In this document: positions 1-9,747 of the stretch, in pieces
How the letters are laid out: every line of letters starts with the position of its first letter
Position numbering within the stretch: the first letter of the stretch is position 1
Source of the DNA: Nitratireductor pacificus pht-3B
Lineage (GTDB): Bacteria > Pseudomonadota > Alphaproteobacteria > Rhizobiales > Rhizobiaceae
DNA: 64,000 bases
Assembly: GCF_000300335.1 (NCBI RefSeq)
Contig: NZ_AMRM01000001.1
Location: forward strand, 186,001 to 250,000
Direction: 5' to 3'
Made by a program: the position numbers and the translations under genes
The notes under the pieces: generated by a model
The model's database searches: none
Told to the model about the DNA's origin: nothing
The model's input: only the letters and a program-made list of their open reading frames with translations

Positions 1-1
1 C

Positions 2-721
2 TACTTCGTCATCGTGACGATCAGCTTCGCGGAAGTGGTGCGTCTCGTCTCGCTCAACTGGGTCGAGCTGACCAACGGACCGCTGGCCCTGCCGGGCATT
101 CCGCCGCTGACCCTCGGTTTCGAGTGGACAGGCTATGTGACCCTGTGGGGCAAGGCGCAGAACTACTATCTCGTCCTGGTCCTGATCGCGCTCGCCTATC
201 TGCTGATCAAGCGGCTGGTGCAGTCTCCCTACGGCCGGGCCATGATCGCGCTGCGCGAGAACGAGACCCTGGCGGTGTCGGTCGGCATCAGCGTGACCAA
301 GTATCTGGTGCTGGCGGCCATCTTCTCGGGCGCTCTCGCCGGCCTCGCCGGCGGTCTCTATGCGCATTACATCCAGATCATCGATCCGATGATCTTCATG
401 TTCCTGAACACGGTGACAATGGTCATCATGGTCATCACCGGCGGCAAGGGTACGCTTGCCGGCCCGTTGGTGGGCGGTCTGATCTTCGGTCTCGCGCCGG
501 TGTTCCTGCGCAACTATGTCGGCCCCGAGGTTCAGTGGATCCTGTACGGCGTCCTGATGATCCTGGTGGTCTTCGTCCTGCCCGAGGGCATCGTTCCGGC
601 CATCGAGCGCTGGTTCAACCGCGCCGCGAAGCCGAAGCGCAAGAACGGCTCGGCCGGCGGCAAGATGGAGCAGAGCGGTTCTTCGCTGGCGATGGCAAGT
701 TCAGGAAAGGTCAACTCGTGA
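2..721 (+). CDS. livM: Branched-chain amino acid-type ABC transporter permease LivM (5' truncated by window edge)
   Basis: This is the C-terminal 239 residues of a LivM-type inner-membrane permease of the HAAT (branched-chain amino acid) ABC importer family; its start lies outside the window. The visible part opens with IVTISFAEVVRLVSLNW and GPLALPGIPP, both characteristic of LivM, and has several hydrophobic segments. The loop ALRENETLAVSVGIS (around 250-295) corresponds to the EAA-like loop that contacts the ATPases. It ends in a basic cytoplasmic tail. The TGA stop shares one base with the livG start, so livM-livG-livF are translationally coupled. The substrate cannot be read from the permease. 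The orphan binding protein at 24626-25780 is a candidate partner because its gene carries the same operator as the F420 genes immediately downstream of livF. Confidence 0.93.
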   Translation, partial: YFVIVTISFAEVVRLVSLNWVELTNGPLALPGIPPLTLGFEWTGYVTLWGKAQNYYLVLVLIALAYLLIKRLVQSPYGRAMIALRENETLAVSVGISVTKYLVLAAIFSGALAGLAGGLYAHYIQIIDPMIFMFLNTVTMVIMVITGGKGTLAGPLVGGLIFGLAPVFLRNYVGPEVQWILYGVLMILVVFVLPEGIVPAIERWFNRAAKPKRKNGSAGGKMEQSGSSLAMASSGKVNS

Positions 722-1515
722 TGAATGCACAAACCCAATCATCCGCGCCGATCCTGTCGGTGGAGCATGTGGCCGTGCATTTTGGCGGCCTGGTGGCGAT
801 CTCGGACATGAGCTTCGAGGTGCATGAGGGCGAACTGGTCAGCCTGATCGGCCCGAACGGCGCCGGCAAGACCACGGCTTTCAACGTCATCACCGGCTTC
901 CAGCGGCCGACGAAGGGCCATGTGAGCTTTCAGGGGACGTCGCTCGACGGGCTGAAGCCGCATGAGGTGACCGGTCTCGGCCTGGTGCGCACCTTCCAGC
1001 GCACCAGCGTGTTCGAGAAGATCTCGGTGTTCGAGAACGTCCTGATCGGCCTGCACCGGCGCACGGCGCCGAGCCTGTTCGGCACGCTGATGGGGCTGCC
1101 GGGCGAGCGCAAGGCCGAAGCCGCGCTGCGCGAGGAGGCGTGGGAGATCCTGCGTCTCGTCGGCATCGAGCATGAAGCCGACGAGCTGGGCGGCAGCCTG
1201 CCCTACGGTGACCAGCGGTTGCTGGGCGTTGCCCTGGCTCTGGCCGCCGACCCGCGCGCGCTCCTTCTGGACGAGCCGGTGTCCGGCATGAACGCTTCGG
1301 AGACCGGCCGCTTCATCGATCTGCTCAACCGGCTGCGGGCCAAGGGCACGACCATCCTGCTCGTCGAGCACGACATGCCGATGGTGATGAAGATCTCCGA
1401 CCGCATCGTCGTCCTCAACTATGGCCGCATCATCGCCAACGGCACGCCTTCCGAGATCCAGAACGATCCCGAAGTGATCGCGGCCTATCTGGGAGGAGGT
1501 GTCAAGAATGCTTGA
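721..1515 (+). CDS. livG: ABC transporter ATP-binding protein LivG
   Basis: This 264-residue cytoplasmic ATPase of the LivFGHMJ-type importer couples ATP hydrolysis to solute uptake. Visible motifs are Walker A GPNGAGKT (44-51), the Q-loop Gln93 in RTFQRT, a signature LPYGDQ (160-165), Walker B LLLDEP (181-186) and switch His217 in VEHD. The long insertion after the Q-loop (about 100-155) and the C-terminal IANGTPSEIQNDPEVIAAYLG are LivG traits that distinguish it from LivF. The signature reads GDQRLLGV where most LivG proteins have GxQRRLEI; this is a mild deviation and the protein looks functional. The start ATG overlaps the livM stop by one base. Confidence 0.95.
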   Translation: MNAQTQSSAPILSVEHVAVHFGGLVAISDMSFEVHEGELVSLIGPNGAGKTTAFNVITGFQRPTKGHVSFQGTSLDGLKPHEVTGLGLVRTFQRTSVFEKISVFENVLIGLHRRTAPSLFGTLMGLPGERKAEAALREEAWEILRLVGIEHEADELGGSLPYGDQRLLGVALALAADPRALLLDEPVSGMNASETGRFIDLLNRLRAKGTTILLVEHDMPMVMKISDRIVVLNYGRIIANGTPSEIQNDPEVIAAYLGGGVKNA

Positions 1516-2224
1516 GATCAAGAATCTCGTCTGCCGCTACGGCAAGGTGACGGCACTGGAAGGGATCTCGCTGAAGGTTCCCGAGAAGCAGCTCGTGGTT
1601 CTGGTCGGTGCCAACGGCGCCGGCAAGAGCACGACGCTCAGGGCCATTTCCGGCCTCGTGCCGGCAGCTTCGGGGCAGATTATCTTCGACGGCGAGGATA
1701 TCACCAGCATGGCCGCCGGCCGCATTCTGGCGAAAGGCATCGCCCATTGTCCGGAAGGGCGGCGGGTGTTCGGCGAGATGTCGGTGCTCGAGAACCTGGA
1801 GATCGGGGCCTATCTGCGCCGCGACGCGAAGGGTATCGCCGACGATCTCGACCGGGTGCTCGACCTGTTTCCGCGTCTTGCGGAACGGCGCAAGCAGGTG
1901 GCCGGCACGCTGTCGGGCGGCGAGCAGCAGATGCTCGCCATCGGCCGGTCGATGATGTCGCGCCCCAGGCTGATCATGTTCGACGAACCGTCGCTGGGGC
2001 TCGCGCCCAACATCGTCGAGCAGACCTTCTCGATCATTCAGGGCATCCGCGAATCGGGCACCACCGTGATGATGGTCGAGCAGAACGCCTTCGCCGCGCT
2101 CGACATGTGCGATTACGCCTATCTGCTCGAGGCCGGCACGATGGTGCTCGAAGGGAAGGGCGAGGACCTGATCAAGAACCCGCATGTGCGGGAGGCCTAT
2201 CTGGGAGCCGGCGTGCACGCCTGA
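1508..2224 (+). CDS. livF: ABC transporter ATP-binding protein LivF
   Basis: This 238-residue second ATPase of the LivFGHM-type importer works as a partner of LivG. Walker A is GANGAGKS (34-41), the signature is LSGGEQQ, Walker B is LIMFDEP, and it ends with NPHVREAYLGAGVHA, typical of LivF. I chose ATG 1508 rather than the in-frame GTG at 1499 because AGGAGGT (1494-1500) sits seven bases before it, and family members begin MLEI/MLKV. It overlaps livG by eight bases. A GC-rich hairpin follows the stop and then the operator of the F420 operon, so livF is the last gene of its operon, although readthrough into npdG is possible. Confidence 0.95.
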   Translation: MLEIKNLVCRYGKVTALEGISLKVPEKQLVVLVGANGAGKSTTLRAISGLVPAASGQIIFDGEDITSMAAGRILAKGIAHCPEGRRVFGEMSVLENLEIGAYLRRDAKGIADDLDRVLDLFPRLAERRKQVAGTLSGGEQQMLAIGRSMMSRPRLIMFDEPSLGLAPNIVEQTFSIIQGIRESGTTVMMVEQNAFAALDMCDYAYLLEAGTMVLEGKGEDLIKNPHVREAYLGAGVHA

Positions 2225-2231
2225 TCCCCGG

Positions 2232-2252
2232 CGCGGCGCGCCGTGCGCCGCG
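2232..2252 (+). terminator. GC-rich hairpin after livF
   Basis: Perfect 8-bp inverted repeat CGCGGCGC / GCGCCGCG with a five-base loop, eight bases after the livF stop. No T-run follows, so it is not a textbook intrinsic terminator. It could attenuate readthrough from the transporter operon or protect the 3' end. Confidence 0.4.
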
Positions 2253-2356
2253 ACTATCGTCGTTGCGATGCATCGGCCCGAAGACCGGCAGACGGTTCTC
2301 GGGCCTTTGCCCATTGTCGGTGGACAATCATGCCTATCCTGCAATTTTATTTGCAC

Positions 2357-2380
2357 TATCTTACTAAACATAGTATCTTT
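2357..2380 (+). promoter_or_regulatory. F420-regulon operator, copy 1 (upstream of npdG)
   Basis: TATCTTACTA-AACA-TAGTATCTTT matches the 24-bp palindrome shared by five intergenic regions of this window (consensus TATCATACTA, four bases, TAGTATGATA) at 16 of 20 arm positions, and contains the perfect core TACTA-N4-TAGTA (2362-2375). It lies 82 bases before the npdG start. The left 10-mer is identical to that of the copy before pntAA. The likely ligand is the GntR/HutC protein encoded at 21875-22651 (inference). Confidence 0.7.
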
Positions 2381-2462
2381 TGATCAGAATGATCGACGGC
2401 ATCGTGATTGCGCAAGCATCCGCCGCCGATCGCTGTTCAGAAACGAGTGAGGTAGGAAGCAC

Positions 2463-3128
2463 ATGGCTGAAACGTCGAAACCCGTCATCGGCATTATCGG
2501 AGGAACCGGAGACCTCGGGTCGGGCCTGGCGCGCGCCTGGGCAAGTGCCGGATATTCGGTGGTGATCGGTTCGCGCTCGGCCGAGAAGGCCGCGGACGCG
2601 GCGGCGCAGCTCGGCGCCGGCGTGCGTGGGCAGACCAATGTCGGCGCCGCGGAAGCCGCCGACATCATCATCCTTGCAGTTCCGTTCTCGAATCACGCGG
2701 CCTCGATCGAGGAAATCCGCAGTGCCGTGCAGGGCAAGATCCTTGTCGATGCGGCGGTGCCGCTCGTTCCGCCGAAAGTCTCCAAGGTTCAGCTGCCGGA
2801 GGAAGGTTCCGCCGCGCAGATCGCCCAGGCGCTGCTGGGCGAGGGCGTGCGGGTGGTCTCGGCGTTTCACAATGTGGGCGCGGCAAAACTGCACAAGGGC
2901 GGCCGCGCCGATTGCGACGTGCTGGTGTTCAGCGACGACAAGGATGCCCGCGACCAGGTGATTGCCCTTGCCGGCGCGGTGGCCAATCGCGGCGTGGGCG
3001 GCGGCTCGCTGGCCAACTCAGCTGCCGCCGAAGCGCTGACCTCGGTGCTGATCTGGATCAACCGCCAGTACAAGGTGCTTGGCGCCGGCATCGCCATCAC
3101 CGGCCTGGAAGACGCCGCGCAGGCCTGA
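2463..3128 (+). CDS. npdG: NADPH-dependent F420 reductase (F420H2:NADP oxidoreductase)
   Basis: This 221-residue cytoplasmic enzyme transfers hydride between NADPH and coenzyme F420; in an aerobe the direction is presumably NADPH to F420. It has an N-terminal Rossmann fold with GGTGDLGSG (13-21) followed by GSRSAEKA (37-44), where Ser-Arg-Ser fits binding of the 2'-phosphate of NADPH. The family-typical ADIIILAVPF, VVSAFHNVGA and DVLVFSDD segments follow. It is the first gene of the F420 operon, five bases ahead of cofE, so the reductase is made with the cofactor. GAGGTAGGA lies just before the ATG. Generic NADP oxidoreductase coenzyme-F420-dependent family members also exist, but the adjacent cof genes make NpdG/Fno the most likely identity. 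Confidence 0.9.
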   Translation: MAETSKPVIGIIGGTGDLGSGLARAWASAGYSVVIGSRSAEKAADAAAQLGAGVRGQTNVGAAEAADIIILAVPFSNHAASIEEIRSAVQGKILVDAAVPLVPPKVSKVQLPEEGSAAQIAQALLGEGVRVVSAFHNVGAAKLHKGGRADCDVLVFSDDKDARDQVIALAGAVANRGVGGGSLANSAAAEALTSVLIWINRQYKVLGAGIAITGLEDAAQA

Positions 3129-3132
3129 GATC

Positions 3133-3897
3133 ATGCAGCCCGTTTCCCTTCACGCCCTGACGGGGATGCCGCTGGTCGAACCCGGCGACGACCTCGCCGC
3201 GCTCCTCGGCGACGCCCTGCGCGACAACGGGCTGGCGCTGGCCGACGGCGACATCCTGGTTCTGGCGCAGAAGATCGTGTCCAAGGCCGAAGGCTGCTAC
3301 GTCGATCTGGACGAGGTCACGCCCTCGGCCAGGGCACGGGAACTGGCTGCTGAACTCGGCAAGGACGCGCGCCATGTCCAGGTGGTGCTCAACGAATCCG
3401 ACGAGCTGGTCAAGGTCGGCCAGCACGTCATCATCGCCGCGCACAGGCTCGGCCTCGTCATGGCCAATGCCGGGATCGACGAATCCAACATCAGCCACGG
3501 CGATGGGGGCGGGCGCGTTCTGCTTCTGCCGCGCGATCCGGACGGGTCCGCGGCGGCGCTGAAGGCGCGGCTCGACGCGGAGCAGGGCGTCTCGGTCGGC
3601 GTCATCATCAACGACAGTTTCGGCCGTCCCTGGCGCAATGGCGTCGTGGGGGTGGCCATAGGTGCTGCGGGCATTCCGGCGCTGGTCGACCGGGTGGGCG
3701 CGGTCGATCTCTTCGGCCGCGAGCTGAAGGTGACCGAGATCGCGACCGCCGACGAACTGGCTTCGGCGGCCTCGCTGCTTATGGGGCAAGCGGCAGAGGC
3801 CGTGCCCGCAGCACTCATTCGCGGCTTTCGCTCCGATGCGCCGGCACGGCCGGCCTCGGCGATCATCCGCGACAGGAAGCGGGATATGTTCCGATGA
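3133..3897 (+). CDS. cofE: Coenzyme F420-0:L-glutamate ligase CofE
   Basis: This 254-residue enzyme adds L-glutamate residues to F420-0 with GTP. Family hallmarks are ILVLAQKIVSKAEG near the N-terminus, ANAGIDESNIS in the middle and the GTP/metal segment INDSFGRPWRNGVVGVAIG. It has only the ligase domain: the C-terminal FMN-binding nitroreductase-like domain of actinobacterial FbiB is absent. A different enzyme would therefore have to act on dehydro-F420-0 if that intermediate is formed. ATG 3133 was chosen because it starts the conserved sequence immediately after npdG; upstream in-frame codons overlap npdG. Its stop overlaps the upstream candidate start of cofD (ATGA). Confidence 0.93.
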   Translation: MQPVSLHALTGMPLVEPGDDLAALLGDALRDNGLALADGDILVLAQKIVSKAEGCYVDLDEVTPSARARELAAELGKDARHVQVVLNESDELVKVGQHVIIAAHRLGLVMANAGIDESNISHGDGGGRVLLLPRDPDGSAAALKARLDAEQGVSVGVIINDSFGRPWRNGVVGVAIGAAGIPALVDRVGAVDLFGRELKVTEIATADELASAASLLMGQAAEAVPAALIRGFRSDAPARPASAIIRDRKRDMFR

Positions 3898-4889
3898 CCG
3901 CAGGAGCAAAGAACATGGCGGAGAAGGGCCGCGTGGTGGCGCTGTGCGGCGGCGTCGGCGGCGCCAAGCTGGCGTTCGGGCTGGCGCGCATCCTCGGCGA
4001 CCGGCTGACGGTGGTCGTCAACACGGGCGACGATTTCGAGCATCTCGGCCTGCACATCTCCCCCGATCTCGACACGGTGCTCTACACGCTTTCGGGCCTC
4101 GCCAACCGCGAGCTGGGCTGGGGGCGCGGCGACGAGAGCTGGAATTTCATGAGCGTCCTCGAGGACATCGGCGCGGAAACCTGGTTCCGCCTCGGTGATC
4201 GGGACCTGGCGCTGCATGTGGAGCGCACGCGCCAGCTGCGCGCCGGCGTCCCGCTGACCCAGATCATCGGATCCTTCGCCAACAGCTTCGGCATTCGCGC
4301 CGAAATCCTGCCGATGAGCGATGGAAAGGTGCGCACCACGGTGATGACGCCGGAGGGCATGCTGCCTTTCCAGCGCTACTTCGTCGAGCGGCGCTGCGCG
4401 CCGATGGTGCGCGAGATCGCTTTCGACGGCGCCGGCAAGGCGGAGCCGACCGCGCAGGTGAGGGCGGCTCTCAGGGATCCGCATCTCCAGGCGATCATCA
4501 TCTGCCCGTCGAACCCCTTCCTCAGCATCGATCCCATCCTGGCGGTGCCGGGCATGCGGCAGCTCATCGAGGATGCGGGCGTGCCGGTGGTCGCGGTGTC
4601 GCCGATCATCGGCGGTAAGGCCGTCAAGGGGCCGACAGACAAGATCATGGCCGAGCTCGGCGTTGCCGCGACCAACAGGGCGATTGCCGATCATTACCGC
4701 GGCCTGATCTCGGGTCTCGTGATCGATGCCGGCGATGCCGGAGAGCGCGGCGCCCTCGACGGGCCGACCCATGTCACCGCCACCCTGATGTCGTCGGACG
4801 ACGACCGTGAGAGGCTGGCCCGCGAGACGCTGGGCTTTGCCGAAAAACTGGCTGCTGCATTGCGGGCAGTGGAGGCGGTGTCGACGTGA
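3894..4889 (+). CDS. cofD: 2-phospho-L-lactate transferase CofD/FbiA
   Basis: This enzyme transfers the phospholactyl (or phosphoenolpyruvyl/phosphoglyceryl) group from the GDP- or GPP-activated donor to the deazaflavin FO, giving (dehydro)F420-0. It has the N-terminal nucleotide-binding LCGGVGGAKLAFGLA, NTGDDFEHLGLHISPDLDT with the Mg-binding acidic residues, and the C-terminal VAVSPIIGGKAVKGPT of the family. Length is 331 residues from ATG 3894 (overlapping the cofE stop) or 324 from ATG 3915. The latter has GGAG at a good distance and gives MAEKGRVV, closer to other CofD starts, so the start is uncertain. Which three-carbon donor is used cannot be told from this sequence. Confidence 0.93.
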   Translation: MTAGAKNMAEKGRVVALCGGVGGAKLAFGLARILGDRLTVVVNTGDDFEHLGLHISPDLDTVLYTLSGLANRELGWGRGDESWNFMSVLEDIGAETWFRLGDRDLALHVERTRQLRAGVPLTQIIGSFANSFGIRAEILPMSDGKVRTTVMTPEGMLPFQRYFVERRCAPMVREIAFDGAGKAEPTAQVRAALRDPHLQAIIICPSNPFLSIDPILAVPGMRQLIEDAGVPVVAVSPIIGGKAVKGPTDKIMAELGVAATNRAIADHYRGLISGLVIDAGDAGERGALDGPTHVTATLMSSDDDRERLARETLGFAEKLAAALRAVEAVST

Positions 4890-5572
4890 GCGGATACTGG
4901 GCCATCGTTCCCGTCAAGCGGCTCGACCGGGCAAAGTCCCGCCTGTCGCTGCTGCTGAGCAGGGCAGAACGGCAGGAACTCGCCGGCGCGATGCTGCGTG
5001 ACGTGTTCGACGTGCTGGTCGGCGCTGAAAGGCTGAGCGGGATCGTCGTGGTGACCAACGACGTGCAGGCGGCGGAACTCGCCAGCGGGATCGGCGCATC
5101 GGTGGTGCCCGACCGGCTGGAAGCGGGCACGAACGAGGCCGTCCGGCAGGGGCTGGAATGGCTTCTCGGCCGCGATTGCGAGGGTGCGATCGTCGTGCCC
5201 GGGGACGTTCCCTTCGCCAGTCCGGCGGAGGTGGATGCGGTCGCCGGGGCGCTCGACGCGCATGCCGTGGTCCTGGTGCCGGCCTTACGCGACGGCGGAA
5301 CCAACATGCTGGGCCTTCGGCCCTCCAACCTGATGGAGCCGGCATTCGGGCCGGACAGTTTCACGCGGCATCTGGCCATGGCGCGGGCGGCCGGCATCAC
5401 GCCGCGTGTGCTTCATCTCGAAGGCGCCGGCCACGACATCGACGTTTCATCCGATCTTTTCTGCAGCGCCGAGGGCGGTGCCGCAGCGCGCACGCGGGCG
5501 TTTCTCGAACGCCTGGCGCAAAACAACCCCGTGCCGGCAACGGCATGGTTGAAGGAGGAATTGCAGCCATGA
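4886..5572 (+). CDS. cofC: 2-phospho-L-lactate (or PEP/3-PG) guanylyltransferase CofC/FbiD
   Basis: This 228-residue MobA-like nucleotidyltransferase activates a three-carbon phosphoacid with GTP for use by CofD. Recognisable are the nucleotide-binding IVPVKRLDRAKSRLS at the N-terminus, TNDVQAAELA, the metal-binding IVVPGDVPFASPAEV, and the C-terminal HDIDVSSDL. Start is GTG 4886, with GGAGG ten bases before it, overlapping the cofD stop; its own stop overlaps the fbiC ATG. Substrate choice among 2-phospholactate, phosphoenolpyruvate and 3-phosphoglycerate varies between lineages and is left open. Confidence 0.92.
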   Translation: MSGYWAIVPVKRLDRAKSRLSLLLSRAERQELAGAMLRDVFDVLVGAERLSGIVVVTNDVQAAELASGIGASVVPDRLEAGTNEAVRQGLEWLLGRDCEGAIVVPGDVPFASPAEVDAVAGALDAHAVVLVPALRDGGTNMLGLRPSNLMEPAFGPDSFTRHLAMARAAGITPRVLHLEGAGHDIDVSSDLFCSAEGGAAARTRAFLERLAQNNPVPATAWLKEELQP

Positions 5573-7989
5573 CAACGCAAACGCTGCTGAAGGACTTTTC
5601 GCTCGGCCGGCGGCTCGACCGCGAAGAGGCGCTGAGCCTGATCGACATCGCGGACCTCGAGCCGTTGCTGGAAGCGGCCGCGCAGCGGCGCGATGCGGCG
5701 CATGGCGGCCGCGTTTCCTATTCGCGCAAGGTCTTCATTCCGCTGACCCAGCTCTGCCGCGACGTCTGCCATTACTGCACATTCGCGCATCCGCCGCGCA
5801 AGGGCGAGAAGGCCTTCCTGACACGGGACGAGGTGCTGGCGATCGCCGAGGCGGGCAAGCGGGCCGGCTGCAAGGAAGCGCTGTTCACGCTGGGCGACAA
5901 GCCGGAGCTGCGCTACCGGATCGCCCGCGAGGAGCTGGCGGCCCTGGGACACGAGACGACGCTCTCCTATCTGGCGGAGATGGCCGACCTGGTCTGGCGC
6001 GAGACGGGCCTCCTGCCGCATCTCAATCCCGGCCTGCTCAACGACGCGGATTTCCGCGCGCTGCGCCCGGTGTCCATCTCGCAGGGCATCATGCTGGAGA
6101 GCATTTCGGGGCGGCTGTGCGGCAAGGGAAAACCGCACTACGGCTCGCCGGACAAGATCCCGGCGGCGCGCATCGACACGATGAAGCTCGCCGGCGAGCA
6201 TGCGGTGCCGTTCACCTCGGGCATCCTGATCGGCATTGGCGAGACGCGCGAGGAGCGGATCGATTCCCTTCTGGCGCTGCGCGACCTGAACGACGCGCAT
6301 GGCCATATCCAGGAAATCATCGTGCAGAACTTCCGGCCGAAGCCCGGCACGCTGATGCACAATGTGGAGGCGCCGCCGCTCGACGATCATCTGTGGACCA
6401 TCGCCATGGCACGGCTCCTGTTCGAGCCGGAGATGAACATCCAGGCGCCGCCCAATCTCAGCCCGGGTGCGTTGAAGCAGCTCGTCGATGCCGGCATCAA
6501 CGACTGGGGCGGGGTCTCGCCGGTGACGCCGGATCACGTCAACCCGGAAGCGCCGTGGCCGCATCTTGAGGAACTGGCAAAGGCGACGGCAGAGGCCGGC
6601 AAGCTCCTGACGGAGCGGCTGGCGATCTATCCGTCCCATGCACGCCATGCCCTGAAATGGGTCGACCAGAAGATGCGCACGCCGCTCTACGACCTGATCG
6701 ACGCCGATGGCTGGCCGCGCACCGACGGCTGGTGCCCCGGCCGGCAGGAGGCGCCGCCGGCCGCCGACGCCGCGCTGGTTAAGCCCGCCGCCCCGGCAAA
6801 GGCCTCGTTCGACATCCAGGCGATCCTCGATAAGGCGCAGGACGGTGTGCCGCTCGGCGAGGCGGAGATCGTGCGGCTGTTCCGGGCGCGCGGCGACGAT
6901 TTCTCGGCCGTCTGCCAGGCGGCGGACGACCTGCGCCGCCGGGTGAATGGCGATGTCGTCAGCTATGTCGTCACGCGCAACATCAACTATACGAACATCT
7001 GCTACTTCAAATGCCAGTTCTGTGCCTTCTCGAAGGGCAAGCTCAGCGAAAATCTGCGCGGCCGGCCCTATGATATCGGCATGGACGAGGTGGCGCGCCG
7101 GGTGAGCGAGGCGTGGGAGCGCGGCGCGAGCGAAGTCTGCATGCAGGGCGGCATCCATCCTTCCTATACGGGGCAGAAATACCTGGACATCTGCGAGGCC
7201 GTGCGCGGCGCGGTGCCGCAGATGCATCTGCATGCCTTTTCGCCGCTCGAGGTGTCGCAGGGCGCGCAGACGCTCGGCGTGCCGGTCGCCGAGTTCCTCG
7301 GCCGCCTGCAGGAGGCGGGCTTGAAGAGCCTGCCGGGCACGGCCGCCGAGATCCTCGACGACGAGGTGCGCGCGCAGCTGTGCGCCGACAAGATCAACAC
7401 CCAGCAATGGCTCGACGTGATGCGCACGGCGCACGGGCTTGGCCTGCGGTCCACGGCGACGATCATGTTCGGCCACATCGACCGCTACGAGCACTGGGCG
7501 CGGCATCTGATCCGGGTGCGCGACCTGCAGATCGAAACGGGCGGCTTCACCGAGTTCGTGCCGCTGCCCTTCGTGCACATGGAAGCGCCGATCTACCTCA
7601 AGGGCCGCTCGCGGCCGGGTCCGACTTTCCGCGAGGCGATCCTGATGCACGCGGTCGCACGGCTGGCGCTCAACCCGCACATCACCAACATCCAGGCGTC
7701 CTGGGTGAAGCTCGGGCCGGACGGCGTCCGGCACTGCCTGAACGCCGGCGTCAACGATCTCGGCGGCACGCTGATGGATGAGAGCATTTCGCGGTCCGCC
7801 GGTGCCAGCTACGGCCAGGAGATGACCCCGCAGCAGATGGAGCGGATCATCGTCTCGGCGGGCAGGCTGCCGCGCCTGCGCAACACGCTCTACGGCAATG
7901 CCAGCGCGGAGATTCGCGAGCGCGCATTCGCCGCCGCAAGCACCCGCGAGGCGGGAGAGCCGGCGCTTCAGGCTGGCGGCGTCCATTAG
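5569..7989 (+). CDS. fbiC: Bifunctional FO synthase FbiC (CofG-CofH fusion)
   Basis: This 806-residue protein makes the deazaflavin FO from tyrosine and 5-amino-6-ribitylamino-uracil. It consists of two radical-SAM domains joined in one chain. The CofG-like N-terminal half has the 4Fe-4S motif C63-x3-C67-x2-C70 (CRDVCHYC). The CofH-like C-terminal half has C478-x3-C482-x2-C485 (CYFKCQFC). An Ala/Pro-rich linker (about 390-420) joins them. Archaea and cyanobacteria encode the halves separately; the fused form is the actinobacterial architecture, which also occurs in F420-positive proteobacteria. GGAGG lies 9-13 bases before ATG 5569, which overlaps the cofC stop. It is the last gene of the operon and is followed by an intrinsic terminator. 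Confidence 0.96.
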   Translation: MTTQTLLKDFSLGRRLDREEALSLIDIADLEPLLEAAAQRRDAAHGGRVSYSRKVFIPLTQLCRDVCHYCTFAHPPRKGEKAFLTRDEVLAIAEAGKRAGCKEALFTLGDKPELRYRIAREELAALGHETTLSYLAEMADLVWRETGLLPHLNPGLLNDADFRALRPVSISQGIMLESISGRLCGKGKPHYGSPDKIPAARIDTMKLAGEHAVPFTSGILIGIGETREERIDSLLALRDLNDAHGHIQEIIVQNFRPKPGTLMHNVEAPPLDDHLWTIAMARLLFEPEMNIQAPPNLSPGALKQLVDAGINDWGGVSPVTPDHVNPEAPWPHLEELAKATAEAGKLLTERLAIYPSHARHALKWVDQKMRTPLYDLIDADGWPRTDGWCPGRQEAPPAADAALVKPAAPAKASFDIQAILDKAQDGVPLGEAEIVRLFRARGDDFSAVCQAADDLRRRVNGDVVSYVVTRNINYTNICYFKCQFCAFSKGKLSENLRGRPYDIGMDEVARRVSEAWERGASEVCMQGGIHPSYTGQKYLDICEAVRGAVPQMHLHAFSPLEVSQGAQTLGVPVAEFLGRLQEAGLKSLPGTAAEILDDEVRAQLCADKINTQQWLDVMRTAHGLGLRSTATIMFGHIDRYEHWARHLIRVRDLQIETGGFTEFVPLPFVHMEAPIYLKGRSRPGPTFREAILMHAVARLALNPHITNIQASWVKLGPDGVRHCLNAGVNDLGGTLMDESISRSAGASYGQEMTPQQMERIIVSAGRLPRLRNTLYGNASAEIRERAFAAASTREAGEPALQAGGVH

Positions 7990-8052
7990 CCTTTTGTCCC
8001 GGGAAGCTTCCGGGGCGAAATAGAGAGCTCATTGAATCCAATGGTTTAGAGA

Positions 8053-8092
8053 GCCGCCGTACATTCTTAGGATGTGCGGCGGCCCGGTTTTC
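8053..8092 (+). terminator. Intrinsic terminator of the F420 operon
   Basis: A 12-bp stem GCCGCCGTACAT / ATGTGCGGCGGC (8053-8064 and 8072-8083, one G-U pair) with a seven-base loop is followed by CCGGTTTTCCCC. The T-tract is short but the stem is strong. It lies 63 bases after the fbiC stop and before the next operator. Confidence 0.7.
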
Positions 8093-8131
8093 CCCAGCCG
8101 GGGAGGGCTGCGAAGATTCTTATCATCAAGT

Positions 8132-8155
8132 AGACATACTATTATTAGTATGATA
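8132..8155 (+). promoter_or_regulatory. F420-regulon operator, copy 2 (upstream of the PLP enzyme operon)
   Basis: AGACATACTA-TTAT-TAGTATGATA matches the shared operator at 17 of 20 arm positions. The inner CATACTA-TTAT-TAGTATG (8135-8152) is a perfect palindrome. It lies 50 bases before the first start codon. The following ATAGGTTGACT (8153-8163) recurs exactly beside the pntAA copy at 14030-14040, and its TTGACT could be part of a -35 element. Confidence 0.72.
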
Positions 8156-8205
8156 GGTTGACTTAGCTGCCGAGGAGTGGCGGCCTAAGATTGGAGCAGG
8201 GTGCG

Positions 8206-9708
<1,503 letters not shown>

Positions 9709-9747
9709 CACGTGGCGGTTTTCCGCCGGACGAAGAGGAGAGTGTTT

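Noticed and set aside
5413-7986. 857-codon minus-strand open frame opposite fbiC
   Set aside because: Antisense of fbiC with no motif content; fbiC carries both radical-SAM motifs.
7996-8020. Near-palindrome around CCCGGGAAGCTTCCGGGG after fbiC
   Set aside because: Imperfect and without a T-run; the stronger hairpin at 8053-8083 is the better terminator.
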